From Apiotrichum sp. Y4204 (Eukaryota; Basidiomycota; Tremellomycetes; Trichosporonales; Trichosporonaceae), in the NCBI GenBank assembly GCA_025531455.1, contig JAMYHL010000002.1, positions 620,001-684,000 on the forward strand: 64,000 nucleotides of DNA, read 5' to 3'. Each line of letters opens with the position of its first letter. The stretch's first letter is position 1. Shown here piece after piece: positions 32,291 to 43,712 of the stretch. The notes under the pieces are model-generated. The model saw only the letters and a program-made list of their open reading frames with translations. It made no database searches and was not told where the DNA came from. Made by a program: the position numbers and the translations under genes.

Positions 32291-32913
32291 ATGAGCAACA
32301 TCCACGACCGGTTCAAAGACGTGCGGGAGGACAAGACGTCTGCGCGCGACTTTTTCCGTGCGCTCAAGTCGGGCACCAAGGCGAGCGGAATGGGATACAG
32401 GGTGTACAATCGCGCGGACGAGGGATCCGCGGGCCGCATGGACGGCGCACACATTGAGCAGCGGGAGAACTGGCGCGGCCAGCTTGGAGAGCGACCCCAG
32501 GTGCGTTATCAGCTGGGAACTGAGAACATCCATAACTGCTGCCCTGGCAATCCGCTGACCTCAGTACGACGCGCGCCCTGCGCCTGGACAGCTGCCCACC
32601 GTCTCAAACATGTCGGACGTGCAAAATGCGCTCGGCGCCCAGCAGCAGTATGACCCCGGATACGCTGTGGCGGTGCTCCAGGCGTACGTTGTTGGCCAGA
32701 TGGAGCTCGGCCGCAGCGAGAAGGACATTGTGCCAGACCTCGACGAACTCCAGCGCCGGGTGAGTGACAAAACGCCTATCCCAACGTGCCCCGTAATAGA
32801 CTTTAGCTGACCCCCAGCTGCCGCAGTACATTGACGCATTCCGCTACGTCCGTGACATGTACCGCCTCGATGGCAACGCGCCCCCATCTTACGCGCCCCC
32901 ATCGTACCAGTAG
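32291..32913 (+). CDS. Small soluble protein, function unknown
   Basis: Three exons (32291-32500, 32565-32759, 32818-32913) with good GTGCGT/GTGAGT donors and CTGAC-AG ends close to 166 aa. The sequence starts MSNIHDRFKDVREDKTSARDFF, is charged and helical to about residue 70, continues with a Pro/Gln-rich linker (ARPAPGQLP), then a helical segment (DPGYAVAVLQAYVVGQMELGRSEKDIVPDLDELQRRLPQYIDAFRYVRDMY). It ends in a PPSYAPPSYQ tail whose PPSY repeats could bind WW domains of Nedd4/Rsp5-type ligases. There is no signal peptide or membrane span. No family recognised. Confidence 0.7.
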
Positions 32914-35507
32914 GCGCCCATCTACGGAATTTCCCGCCCTACTGTTTTGTCCAATGGTTGTACACGCTGTATTCCATGAATCACTGTCGCTTTGAGCAGC
33001 AGGGCTCCTTATTTGGCTGATGAACTGGACATCATTTCGATGGAATTCGGATGCAACGCCTGGGAACGCGGTCCCAAATCGTGAAAGACGATATAATAGG
33101 GGGGTGAGGTGAAGCAGGCGCGTCACGATCCACATGACGGAAACTGCGGACCCCACATGTTGATCCTCGAGTCTTGCATTTCATCACTGACATACGATGC
33201 CTCTATGAACTGATGCGAAAACAAATTACCGTCCTATATCAATCTGTCGCGTTGCGGACGCTCGGCCGAAACGATTCGCTGTAATACGGGTGCCGATTCT
33301 GCACGCCTTGCTCTCTGTTGGACCAGATGCGTCACGAGACGCCACTCATGTCTGCTCATCCAAGAGTCCTCTGTTGAGCCGAAAAGCCACGGTATGTGAG
33401 GTAAAGCAAGCCTAATCTGATGTCAGGTTGTCTTGCTCGCAATCCGTCATTTGCGACGTTTGGTACAGTACGTGGATCCCCATGAGAAATCCGCTAATCT
33501 CTGGTTTGTTGGCCCATTCCTCGATGATCCTGGTACTCGATAATAATCGTCATTCTGTAGACGCAAGTGGCACTCTATGATCCTTCAGATCCGCAGATCA
33601 TCGGAAATCTGGATCATATTCTACAGATCCCGCCGATCAATGTCGGCTCGTGTACTTGAGTTTGATGGCGGGAACGGCTGTTCCAAACCAAAAGGGGGTG
33701 AGGAGTGAATGCCAGAACAAGGACAGCTAGAGCAGTTGAGCCGCGCGATCGTCGCACTTCCGGGCTATGAGATGGCAGACCTCCTTCGAGAAGGGGGTTT
33801 GCGTTTCCGCCTCCTGTTCCGCTGTTGAGATATTCGTCCACCGTACTTTATCCTGTGCAGATCGGCTAATCCCCTCCCGTAATTTGACATCAGGCAGATG
33901 ATGACGCCAGCAAACTCGAATGTCTCACGATTCGCGCCGCCTCACAGAGCGGCAAGTCGGAAACGCGGAAGCCTCAGCCTGGTCAGATGGCTCAAATGTC
34001 TGGACAGAGAAACCGTGCTTTGGTGCCTGCATTCCTCATTTTCTTGTTCCTACCTTGTTCCTGCCTCTCTACCGGTCTTGCTCTCTTCCGCCCTCTGCGG
34101 AGCCGGCAGAAATGGAGTGTAGGTGCGCTGGCGCCGCCCGCAATCTTCGCACCGGACTGATGATCTGATGACTGAATCTGACTCTTGATTTAGCACAGGC
34201 AGGCACCGCACCTGATCGACATCACCGATTAGTCGTTGCTGTTGCAGATCATTACGTTCTAGGCCTCCGATGCCGACGCCACCAGAACAAACACCACCAA
34301 CGGCCAGAACATCCTGGGTTCATGTGACTTGCCTCCGCAGGAACAGCGTCAGCCAATGGCAAGGGAGTGGATCAGCGGAACAGCGACCGAACAAATGTCT
34401 TGGCGTCGCAACGTAAAGCCCAAGTGCCCCATGCCCCAAGTGCCACTTTTCATCCCCTGAAAGATCTGAAGGCTATCTTTTACCACAGTTCTGGTAAGGG
34501 CAAACAGATCAGCCGCAGACCAAGGCGAACGATCAACCGACGACAGCCAAAGGTAAGAATTCGACTTGCCGCGGCATCTATTTTTGAAGGAGCTCTGATC
34601 AGCTGACGGGAGCCAGAACTTCTGGTAGCGATTACCCTGTCCAAAGTCTCGGCACAGAACAGCGGAGTGTGGTTCTGGATTTGCCGAGGCCCAAGCCCCT
34701 GTCCCATGTCCTGTAGTCTATTAAGTCTAGAAGAAATAGGCAAAGCGCGCCACAAGCATAACCCTCGGGTTTTCCGGGGTATTCCTGATTCCCGGGAAGG
34801 CAGTCGCGTTCGTTGCGTAAGACGGCAGGCAATTAAACGAGACAGCTCAGCGGTACAACAGCTAAGTGGGGATCGCCACCCCACCGCTTCCTCACTCTTC
34901 TCTGTTTTCCTGTGGGCTACCGATCGCCAAGTCGACGCCGGTCTAAGATTGCGCGCACAGACAGACGCCAAGGAAGCGCAAATCCTCCGCAAAAGGGAGA
35001 GTGAGAGGCGGCGCGAATTGGAACGCCGGTGGCGCGCAATGCCACACCCAGAGTTTTGCGGGCGGCTGTGTCAGACAATTGTCAGTCACGTAAATTACCG
35101 GGCGGTAGAGGCGGCCATTGCAGCTGTGCGCTCCGCGCCACATAATGTACTCTTCGCGCCGGTGCTGTGCGCAGCGTATCGAGAGCGAGTGATAAGGGAC
35201 TCTCAAGGACAATGATCGGAGCGGGACCTGTGCAATTCTGGCTGTTCTGGAGTTCGCTGTGCTCTGTGTTTGCGCTGGGGGTCTTCGGGGTGTGCTGCCT
35301 TTGGCGTCGGGCCAGGTCATCGGGCCTCGGGAGGCCGTGGAACATGCACTGCGGTTACTACATACTATTCATCGGGCGTGATTGTCACCTGTGCAAAGAT
35401 TGTCTTGCAGTGCGATATCCAGAAGGTCAGAATGTGAGAAGCTTATCACAGTCATATAAAAGAGGAGCACTTTCGAGAGAGAGATCCCACACCACTCAAC
35501 CCCAACC
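32914..35507. other. Intergenic, 2.6 kb
   Basis: AT content is somewhat higher than in the genes. The frame at 34667-35215 (plus) ends in a charged helical stretch but has no start context, domain or splice support. No RNA gene or transposon recognised. Confidence 0.4.
35453..35462 (+). promoter_or_regulatory. TATA box of the GPI-anchored protein gene
   Basis: CATATAAAAG, about 50 bp upstream of the ATG at 35508, followed by a CAACCCCAACC leader just before the start codon. Confidence 0.6.
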
Positions 35508-38165
35508 ATGCTCATACGACTCTACATCTGGCTACTGCTGGCCGCCCAGCTGGTGGCAGCCGACGGCGCGCTCGGCGCGGGAATGAAGAAGGTGTGCGAG
35601 AACCTGGGCCGGTACACATCGTGCAAGACGAGTATCCAGCTCCCCCGCGCCAAAGTGCGTTACGCCAACCAGAAGTGGTTCAAGGTCAACAAGTGCAAGA
35701 CGCGGTACAAGTTTCCGTTTGGCGGCTGGACGTGCGTTCCCGGGACGGACACGGTGTGGGTCAGCGTCCCCGTTGGTATCGACATCTCCCTGGTAAAGTA
35801 TGGAACGTGCGACATCCTCAAGAAGCTGTTTGGCACCACTGCGTTCCTCGACCTAGCAAACAAGAGTCTGGCCATGTGCAACTGTCTCCCAGAGGTGGGT
35901 TGAAGGAGTTATCTTTCCGAGTACTGACCAAACAGGTCATGTCGATGCTCGACAAGGACACTTTTAAAGCCATGCTCTCGTCCACCTCGCCGGGCGAGGC
36001 GAGTGGCCCCCTGCTCGCCAAGTTTGGCGACTTTGCCCAGTGCGCTGCGGACAACGGCCTCAACGTCCGCGATAACAAGCCCGAGCTATCCAAATCCGAC
36101 GGCCCTCTGTCCACTACGCGCAATGCGCTCGTCTTCCAGGCTGCCGAAATTGGTGGGGTCTCCGAAGCATACATTCTCACCTTGCCTAACACCAGACCTT
36201 TCTCGCTACATCGCCTTTGTCGCGGCCCTTACTCCCTGCTTTGTCGGTAACTGCGACCCATCGTACATCAGCGGCTGGTTCCAGACGTACCTCACCGACT
36301 CGGAGGCACTCATGAAGGACCAGCTCATTGGGCTCCTCAAGCCGTGGCAGCAAGCGTTCTCGGGTATCGAGAACAACTTCCAGACTGTGTCAACCTCGGC
36401 TGAGAACATTGGGAAAAAGATCAACTTGCTTCAGGCCGATGCCGCAAAAATTATCGACGACCTATGCCCCGACATTGATAAGTGCGCAAGCAACACTGTG
36501 AAGAGCTTCAAGAAGCAGGGTGAGTCAAAGGAAAGCCGGCACGAACAAAAGCTAATGGACAGTTAATGAGGCCCTTGACTTTGGCAAAGAGGCTGCACAA
36601 CTGCAGACAATTGTTGCCACGACGGTCCAGGACGCCAAGGCTATTGCGACAATTGTGGAGGAGGCGATCAAGGCGTTTGAGGCTGTCGGCGACCTCAACA
36701 TGGCCGATATCGTGGATGCGGTCGTGAGCGGCAAGTTCCGCAACTTTGAGGATTTGGCGGGCGCGCTCAAGGCCGCGCAGAAGCTTCCGACCATCATCGA
36801 CGACATCCAGACAAAGCTCCCGCAACTGAACAAGATTGTGGTGGATATCCAGCAGAAGGGTCCAGCGTTTGTCAACTCGCTTCAGGGCGTGTTTACCGAC
36901 AACTGGCTCGGCGACTTTGAGGGCGACGCGGCCACGGCCGAGAAGATGAAGGCGGGAATCTACGAACTGCAGCAGAAGATGTTTGACATTGTGCCTCAGG
37001 CTAACGAGCTCTGGAACTCGATCTCTTTCCTAGGCAACGCTATCGGGTCTGTCGCGACCGGCAAGATTGGTGCAGTCAACGTCCGTGTCGCCTCCTACCG
37101 CCGCTGGACACAAGGCTGGTTCGTCAACGCCTGTCTCACCACCGGCTGGATTGAGTTTAACATGCTGGGCTTTACGGCCAAGACAAAGTACCCCAAAGTG
37201 AGTAGCATTCAAACACGAGGCCCTTCTGACCCCAGTTCTACCGCTGCAAGCAGAACTACAATGTCCCCTTCCCGAACCACCACATCCCCTATATCCGCAT
37301 CGAGCTTCCCGAAGACTCGCCGCTGCTCAAGATGAACGGCAACAACGACGCGGCGAAAACGAGCATTTCCTGGAACGGCGTTCGCCCTGGCTCAGGCCCC
37401 ACAGCTGCTGCAACGAGCCCCAGTGCGAGCGACTCTCCAACCTCATTGTCAATCGAGGCCTCCTCCTCGTCCACCGAACCCTCTTCTCCCTCCATCGAGC
37501 CCTCCCTGCCCCCTAGCGAGCCTTCCCCGCCCCCGAGCCAAATCACCGAGCCGCCCAGCGACCTCCCTTCGACTATCACTTCCCCGCCCGGCGAGGCAGT
37601 CACGGCCACGGCGATCCGCAGACGCTGGGTGCCGTTCGGAAAGCGCCAGGCAGACGGTGGAGACCTGGACCTGATTCCTCCGGACCCTACCGTTTCAGAG
37701 AAGTGGGACGCGCCGACCGACGCAGTCGCAGACGAAGGTGCCGCCTCTGCCTCCGTTGCTGCTGCCGCTTCTGCTGAGGCTACTGTCGCATACGTGTCTG
37801 CCGACGGCACGACGAAGCAGATCGCTACGAAGGTGACTGAACAGCCGACGGCGACCGAGGTCGAGCCCGCACCCCCGCAGGCTGAACCGACCCAGGTGCC
37901 GGAGAAGGAGTTTGGCATGTTTGACGAGCTCGCGGTCGACACCTCATCGCAGGACGTAATCACGCAGTGGGAGGACGTCAAGCCTCTCGATATCGATATG
38001 TCGGAGCCGACTTCCGTGGCAGACAGCGGCAGTGGCAGCGGCAAAGGTGCGGCCGGCGGCGGCAACGGCGGCGGAGGCGGAAAGAAGAGCTCGCAATTCC
38101 GCGCCGCCGTGGTCAGCTTGATTGGTGTCATGGGCGGCATGGCGTTTGTCTTCGTCATGCCCTGA
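35508..38165 (+). CDS. Large GPI-anchored surface protein, function unknown
   Basis: Five exons (35508-35894, 35936-36152, 36196-36519, 36563-37197, 37236-38165) give 830 aa. A signal peptide covers residues 1-18. Residues 20-130 are Cys-containing (VCENLGRYTSCKT, KCKTRYKFPFGGWTC, MCNCLPE). About 150-440 is a long helical region with many Asp/Ile/Lys heptads (NFQTVSTSAENIGKKINLLQADAAKIIDDL), resembling an extended bundle. A second Cys/aromatic segment follows (VASYRRWTQGWFVNACLTTGWIEFNMLGF), then a Ser/Pro/Thr-rich stalk. The end is a Gly-rich stretch followed by KKSSQ and a terminal hydrophobic segment (FRAAVVSLIGVMGGMAFVFVMP), as in GPI-attachment signals. A KRQ dibasic site lies in the stalk. 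It is expected at the plasma membrane or wall. No family recognised. Confidence 0.78.
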
Positions 38166-38957
38166 GTTTCGAGTTCTATGGTTGTACAGATAGTTCTGTA
38201 TTGCGCTCCGCTTCGCCTCAATAAATCAGTCATCTCAGATTCCCCCGAAGGCTCCGGTTGGTATAGCTTGTGAATCGTTACAGCCATCTAATAGTGCACG
38301 TGCGCTACCCAGTATGCAGGTGTGTGGACCTCCGACCTCACGTTCGTGGAGGGCGCTCTGCTTGTGCAGAGCATTCAACTGATAGCTGATGTTAGTAACA
38401 TCGAGACAACATTAACATGATTCCGGCTACGACCGTAAGTGCTCCGTCAGGCGACCCACCCACACGGGTCCGTAACTCGGCAGCCGTGTGAAGATACCTT
38501 AGCTTGGCTTGTAAGTAATCGATGGTGCCGGCGTATTCGGCGTTCGGCGCCTTGCCTCCATGTCACCGACACCTTCAGTCGGTTGGCCCCCACCATAGTT
38601 CGCAGATGTCCACAGCACAGAGGCTGTACAATAAAGGATGCGTAGTTCTGTACGTGCTGGTGCCCGCTGCTCGACGCGTTCGACGGCATTTGCCACGTGC
38701 GCCTTGCCGAACGACCCCACTACCACAGATCACAGATAACGGATCCCTGGACGATGACGCTAAAAGGCAGCACATGCTTTCATGTCAACAATCAATCGGA
38801 TTTCGGCATATCGGGGCTGACACCGGCCCGGCGTCGACCGATAAGCACAGTCTGTGTCTGATGTCTGACGACACTGTGCATTCCGCTTTCACAAGATCAC
38901 AAGATGCTCGCGGCGCCCGGCATGCGGACTACATGGGGTCGGTGGGCACGAACGAGG

Positions 38958-38966
38958 CTTTATATA
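38958..38966 (+). promoter_or_regulatory. TATA box of the glutaryl-CoA dehydrogenase gene
   Basis: CTTTATATA about 55-63 bp upstream of the ATG at 39021. The rest of 38166-39020 contains no recognised gene. Confidence 0.55.
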
Positions 38967-39020
38967 GCGTGTCTCTACCACAGTTCGCCTCCTTCTTGCA
39001 ACCTCTGATACCAACCGACA

Positions 39021-40467
39021 ATGCGCCTAACCGCCCTCCGCCCCGCTCTTGCGCCTCTGCGCGCCGCTGGCTCGCGCACAATGGCCGCCGGCGCCAAGTT
39101 TGCCAAGTACGACTGGGAGGATCCGCTGCGTATGCAGAGCCTCCTCACGGACGAGGAGCTCGCTATCCAGGAAACGGCAAGGGCGTATGCGCAGGACAAG
39201 CTCGTGCCCCGCGTGCTGGATGGGTGGCGCTCGGTGAGTGTTTGGTGGCTCTCATGGGCGGGAGTGGTAATCCGTTACAGTACTGATGCTTTTGCAGGAG
39301 GTGATCGACATCAACATCCTTAAGGAGATGGGCGAGCTTGGCCTCATCGGCCCGACTATCCAGGGCTACGGGTGTGCAGGGACCAACTATGTGTCCTATG
39401 GTCTCATCATGCGCGAGATTGAGCGGTGAGTGTGGGAGGGTACTGGGCAAACACTAATGTCAGCGTGGACTCCGGTTTCCGCTCAGCCGTGAGTGTGCAG
39501 TCATCGCTTGTCATGTCCGCAATCTACGAGTTTGGCTCGGAGGCTCAGAAGGAGAAGTACCTCCCCGGGCTGGCCAAGGCGGACATTCTCGGGTGCTTTG
39601 GGCTCACGGAGCCGAACCACGGATCCGACCCGTCGAGCATGGAGACGACGGCGACTAAGACAGCTTCGGGATGGACGATCAACGGTGCCAAGACGTGGAT
39701 CACGAACGCGCCGTACGGCGACTTCTTCATCATTTGGGCGGCGACAGTCGAGAACGGCGTCCGCGGAAAGGTCCGCGGCTTCATCGTCCCCCGCGACTCG
39801 GAGGGTTCGATTGAAACCCCCAAAATCACCAACAAGCTCGCGCTCCGCGGCTCCGTGACTGGCAGTGTGTTCCTCGACAATGTCAAGATTCCGGCCGACA
39901 ATGTCCTCCCCAAATCGAACGGCCTCGGCGCACCCTTCTCGTGTCTCAACCATGCGCGATTCGGCATTTCGTGGGGCGTCATGGGCGCACTCGAGGACTG
40001 TATCGATAAGGCGCGCACCTACGCTCTTGAGCGGTGAGTCGGGAGGTTGAACTCAGGATTCTAACCCACAGGCACCAGTTCAATCGCCCGCTGGCCTCGT
40101 TCCAGTTCGTGCAGAAGAAGCTGGTGGACGCGAGCACCGCCGCGACGCTGGGCCTCCTCGGTGCTTTGCAACTCGGCCACCAGAAGGACAAGGGCGAGTG
40201 GAACCCGGATATGATCTCTATGATGAAGCGCAACAACTGTGGCAATGCGCTCGCGCACTCGCGCGTCCTGCTCGACATCTTTGGTGGCAACGCCTGCGCG
40301 GACGAGTACGGCGTCGGCCGCCACGAGGCCAACCTCCAGATTTGCAACACCTACGAAGGGACATATGTGAGTGAAGGAGCAAGCAGGCTGGTGCTGATGA
40401 CCCGCAGGACATTCACACCCTCATCCTCGGCAAGGCCATGACTGGCATCAGTGCGTTTGCCAACTAG
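39021..40467 (+). CDS. Glutaryl-CoA dehydrogenase, mitochondrial
   Basis: Five exons (39021-39233, 39298-39425, 39464-40033, 40072-40366, 40408-40467) give 421 aa. The first 20 residues ([20 protein letters not shown]) are Arg/Ala-rich without acidic residues, as in mitochondrial presequences. Signatures: [39 protein letters not shown] (acyl-CoA dehydrogenase middle domain), [35 protein letters not shown], and [15 protein letters not shown] with the catalytic glutamate. The enzyme oxidises and decarboxylates glutaryl-CoA to crotonyl-CoA in lysine/tryptophan degradation, passing electrons to ETF. The EPNHGSDP and YEGTYD context marks glutaryl-CoA dehydrogenase rather than a short-chain acyl-CoA dehydrogenase. 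It converges with the GH51 gene; the stop codons are about 90 bp apart. Confidence 0.93.
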
Positions 40468-40557
40468 TCGTCTGGTGTAGTAGATGGTAGATGCAGCCTG
40501 ACGTGATGTACCGGGCAGTACACGAACAATACATATCATAATCTACTCCATCACTAC

Positions 40558-42331
40558 TTACAACGCCGAGCCCTCAACGACAATAAACTGCCTCGAGTGC
40601 TTGCGCACGAGGTGCTCGCGCTTGGCCCACTCGGCCGCGGAGTACTCTGTGACCTCGGGGGTGAGTGTGTCGGGGGCCTCCCATGTGTTCGCGGACATCA
40701 GGTCGTCAGAGTACATCTCGTGGACTGTGACCTTGTTGATGTCGAGACCCGCAAAAGACATGTCCGACGCATCCCAGTCCAGTGTGGGATTGCGGTTGAG
40801 CACTGACACGCGAATCGAAGTACTGCTGCCATCGTGCTTGGCCATCGCAACAAGGTCGACGTACTGCGGGCGGCACACCTGTTGGATGAAAATGGGGTAC
40901 GTGATGCCGTCGTAGGCCTCAGGCATCGCTGGTGTGTGGAGCACATGGCCGTCCTTCATCATGTTGGCGAACATCTTCAGCGGGTAGTAAGTGCACTGGC
41001 GGAGAATGCTGTCATTGCGGGTGAGGATGGGGGCAATGACGTTGCACGACTGGGCGATGCACGCGATGCCGATGAGGGCGCTTTGCCGCACGAAAAGATT
41101 GAGCCACGCCACGGTGCCGAGCAGGTCAGTGAAGGTGTACACCTGCGCGAGTCCGTTTTCGACGGTCGCGAGCGTCTGGTCGTACACGTTCCACTCGTCA
41201 TAGCAGATCTTGATATCTTTGGCGGGAACCCCGCGCAGCGAGTTGTCGATGTTGACGAGGTCGATGAGCGACTTTGTGATCTCAATGCCCTTCTCGGCCG
41301 CCGCGGGTCCAAACACGTTCTTCTCGTAGTCGTTTCCCGGCTGCGTGAGGATTTCGTGGAATAGCACGCTGTAAAAGTGCAGCGAATGCATGTCCACAAA
41401 CGGGATGACGTGCGCCAGCACCTCGCGGTCCCAGTCCGCCCAGCCCGTCTCGCCGGACGAGATGAGCTTGATGCTGGGGTCGACTAGCTTGAGCCCGTGC
41501 GCCCACTGCTTGCACTTTAGGGCATACTCGTGCGCCGTGAGGTTACCGACCTGCCATGGGCCCCACACTTGATGTCAGTCGCGTCCTGGTGTCTTTCCGA
41601 GGGGTCACTCACTCTCATTGCCCAGACCCCAGTACTTGACATTGTGCGGCTCGTCACGACCCGTGTTCTTGCGCCGAAGGTTGGCCCAGTACGTGTCGCC
41701 CGTACCATTGCAGTACTCAACCCACGCGAGTCTGTCGCATCAGTGCGTGGCCATCGTCATCCCACCTTCCCACTCACGCCTCCTCGTACGACCCAGTGCC
41801 CATGTTGAGACAGAGGTACGGCTCCCATTTGTTGGCGCGGCAGAGGTCGATGAACTCGTCTGTGCCAAACTGGTTCGACTCGGTGGTGCGCCACGCAAGC
41901 TCGATACGCTTTGGGCGGTCCGCAATTGGGCCGATTCCGTCTTGCCAGTGGTAGTTGGATATGTAGTTGCCGCCAGGCCAGCGCATCATCGGAACAGCGA
42001 GCTCGCCGTCCCCAGCAAGCACCTTTTGCACGTCCTTGCGCCAGCCAGCCCGGCCGTGCGGCTGTGCCTCGATAAGCTCGGCGGGCGACGGGTCCGCTGC
42101 ATCGTCTACAATCCCTCCGTAGATGCAGCGTCCCAAGTGCTCGAGAAAGCCCGCGTACAGGAGCGGAGAGACGCGCGCTGCGGACGGGTCGGCGCGGACC
42201 CGCGCGTCGATAACGACCGGGATACGCGAGAGCGATGTCGCGTGGTCGTACCCCTTCTTGAAGTTTGCGTAGGTCGACGCGTTCAGCGTCGCTTGGTACT
42301 GCAGGTGGGAGAGCGTAAGGTGAGCGGCCAT
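40558..42331 (-). CDS. GH51 alpha-L-arabinofuranosidase, apparently intracellular
   Basis: Three exons (42331-41778, 41731-41613, 41567-40558) give 560 aa. The fold starts at about residue 36 with [38 protein letters not shown], typical of GH51. The acid/base glutamate is in YWGLGNEMWGPWQ (rebuilt across an intron) and the nucleophile in [30 protein letters not shown] and the C-terminal beta-sandwich are present. The enzyme releases terminal alpha-L-arabinofuranose from arabinan or arabinoxylan oligosaccharides. The N-terminus ([21 protein letters not shown]) is not a good signal peptide, so it probably acts on imported oligosaccharides. A sugar transporter gene is divergent, 1.4 kb away, supporting an arabinose-use pair. 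The second acceptor is CATCAAG, a less usual but plausible AG. Confidence 0.92.
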
Positions 42332-43712
42332 TACAAGTGTGGATAGGGCAGTGAGTAGAGATGAAGGGTTGGATATAAGTAGCTGGAACTGTTGTGTGGG
42401 TCAGACGACAAGGTTGATGTTTGGCAACCCCAAGAGTGAAGTTGCGGACGATAGTGAGTGCTCATGGAGCATGAGGTTTGACAAAAGATCCAAGATGTTC
42501 AAGGTCAGTCGTGAGTTGTGAGAGGGCACGAACGGGAATATTGATGGCCTGCAAATTGTCAGAAACGACCGTTGCCAATGGCGGATATCTGATCTCTTGG
42601 CTGCGACAGTGGTGGTGTATCATGTGGGTTGTATACCAAGTCCGGGCAGGACACGGCGGCGCAGGACACGGGTTGGCCATCTCACCTGCGACTTCTTGCT
42701 CGTCGCGTTCACACCAACACCTTTGCGCCTCCTGTGTGGGGATGGTGGGGTAACTTTTCTTACTAACTCGTGGTACCTAGCCCGCGGCCAGACCGCGGCC
42801 AGCTCAAGATCCAGCCTCTCGGAGTACGGGATGTTGCGGTTCCTCACGGAACTTGTGGCTGCTGGAATCAGATCCACGGTGCAGGCGTGCCACCACCACA
42901 CTGTGACTGCCCTGACTGGGCACAGGGAGGCACTTGGCATCGTCGAGCATTGCGTCACGCCCATCATCCGACTGCATCGGATTTGCTCTTCCCCATTGTA
43001 CTCTTCACCATGTCTGGACGTCCTGCCGCCACGCTGACCATGCTGACTACTTTCTAACAATGCCCAGAGCCTATCAGATGTTACAACGGCACACCACCTG
43101 AGACGACCAGCCGCAGATGGGGTGGGAGCCTTGCGATCTGTAACCACCGCCCCAATACTAACTTCTGACTTGCGAATCTCCTTCTCTGACCCGCCGACAT
43201 CCACATCCGACATATCCGCGGCCATGTTCACCCCCTCGCGATCCGTCGTCTGTGTTGTTGCCTGTCGTCTGTTGTTGCTCCGGTTCTCCCAGAAAATTCC
43301 CGTTCGTGCCGTCACTTGCCGGAGGTGATTGCAGCTGGCCGGATCCTAGGATCTCACAAGACCACAGGTGTTTGCAACGAGCGACCGGGATTCCCGTTCG
43401 ATGCGCGCGGTTTTGGCGTTTGATACGCGGCTCGAGATGACATTCCCGTTCGCCCGGATATCAGTGACACCTTGCGGGAAGTAGATTGGCGACGATTGGC
43501 GACGGGCCAAACTCTTTGCGCGCGTGTCAATGTGGGGCCGCGACTCGGCCGGACATGGCCACCATTTGTTGTTATTCTCCTTGGGCAGGCATGGCGCAGG
43601 ATCCTAGGTATGTCATGTCGCCGTACCTCGACATATTGCCATGAAGGTGGGCAAGATATATAGTTGTGAGGGACAACTGCGATTTGTGGTCCTCACCCCT
43701 GTCTCCTCCACG
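42332..43712. other. Divergent promoter region between GH51 and the sugar transporter
   Basis: About 1.4 kb. A TATATA box for the transporter lies at 43657-43662, about 55 bp before its ATG. A TTATATC-type element about 45 bp before the GH51 ATG could serve the other side. No gene recognised in between; shared regulation of the two genes is an inference from geometry. Confidence 0.5.

Noticed and set aside
34667..35215. Plus-strand frame with an Arg/Glu-rich helix near its end
   Set aside because: The first half is unlike protein, there is no splice support, and the helix-like stretch is short; not enough to call a gene or pseudogene.
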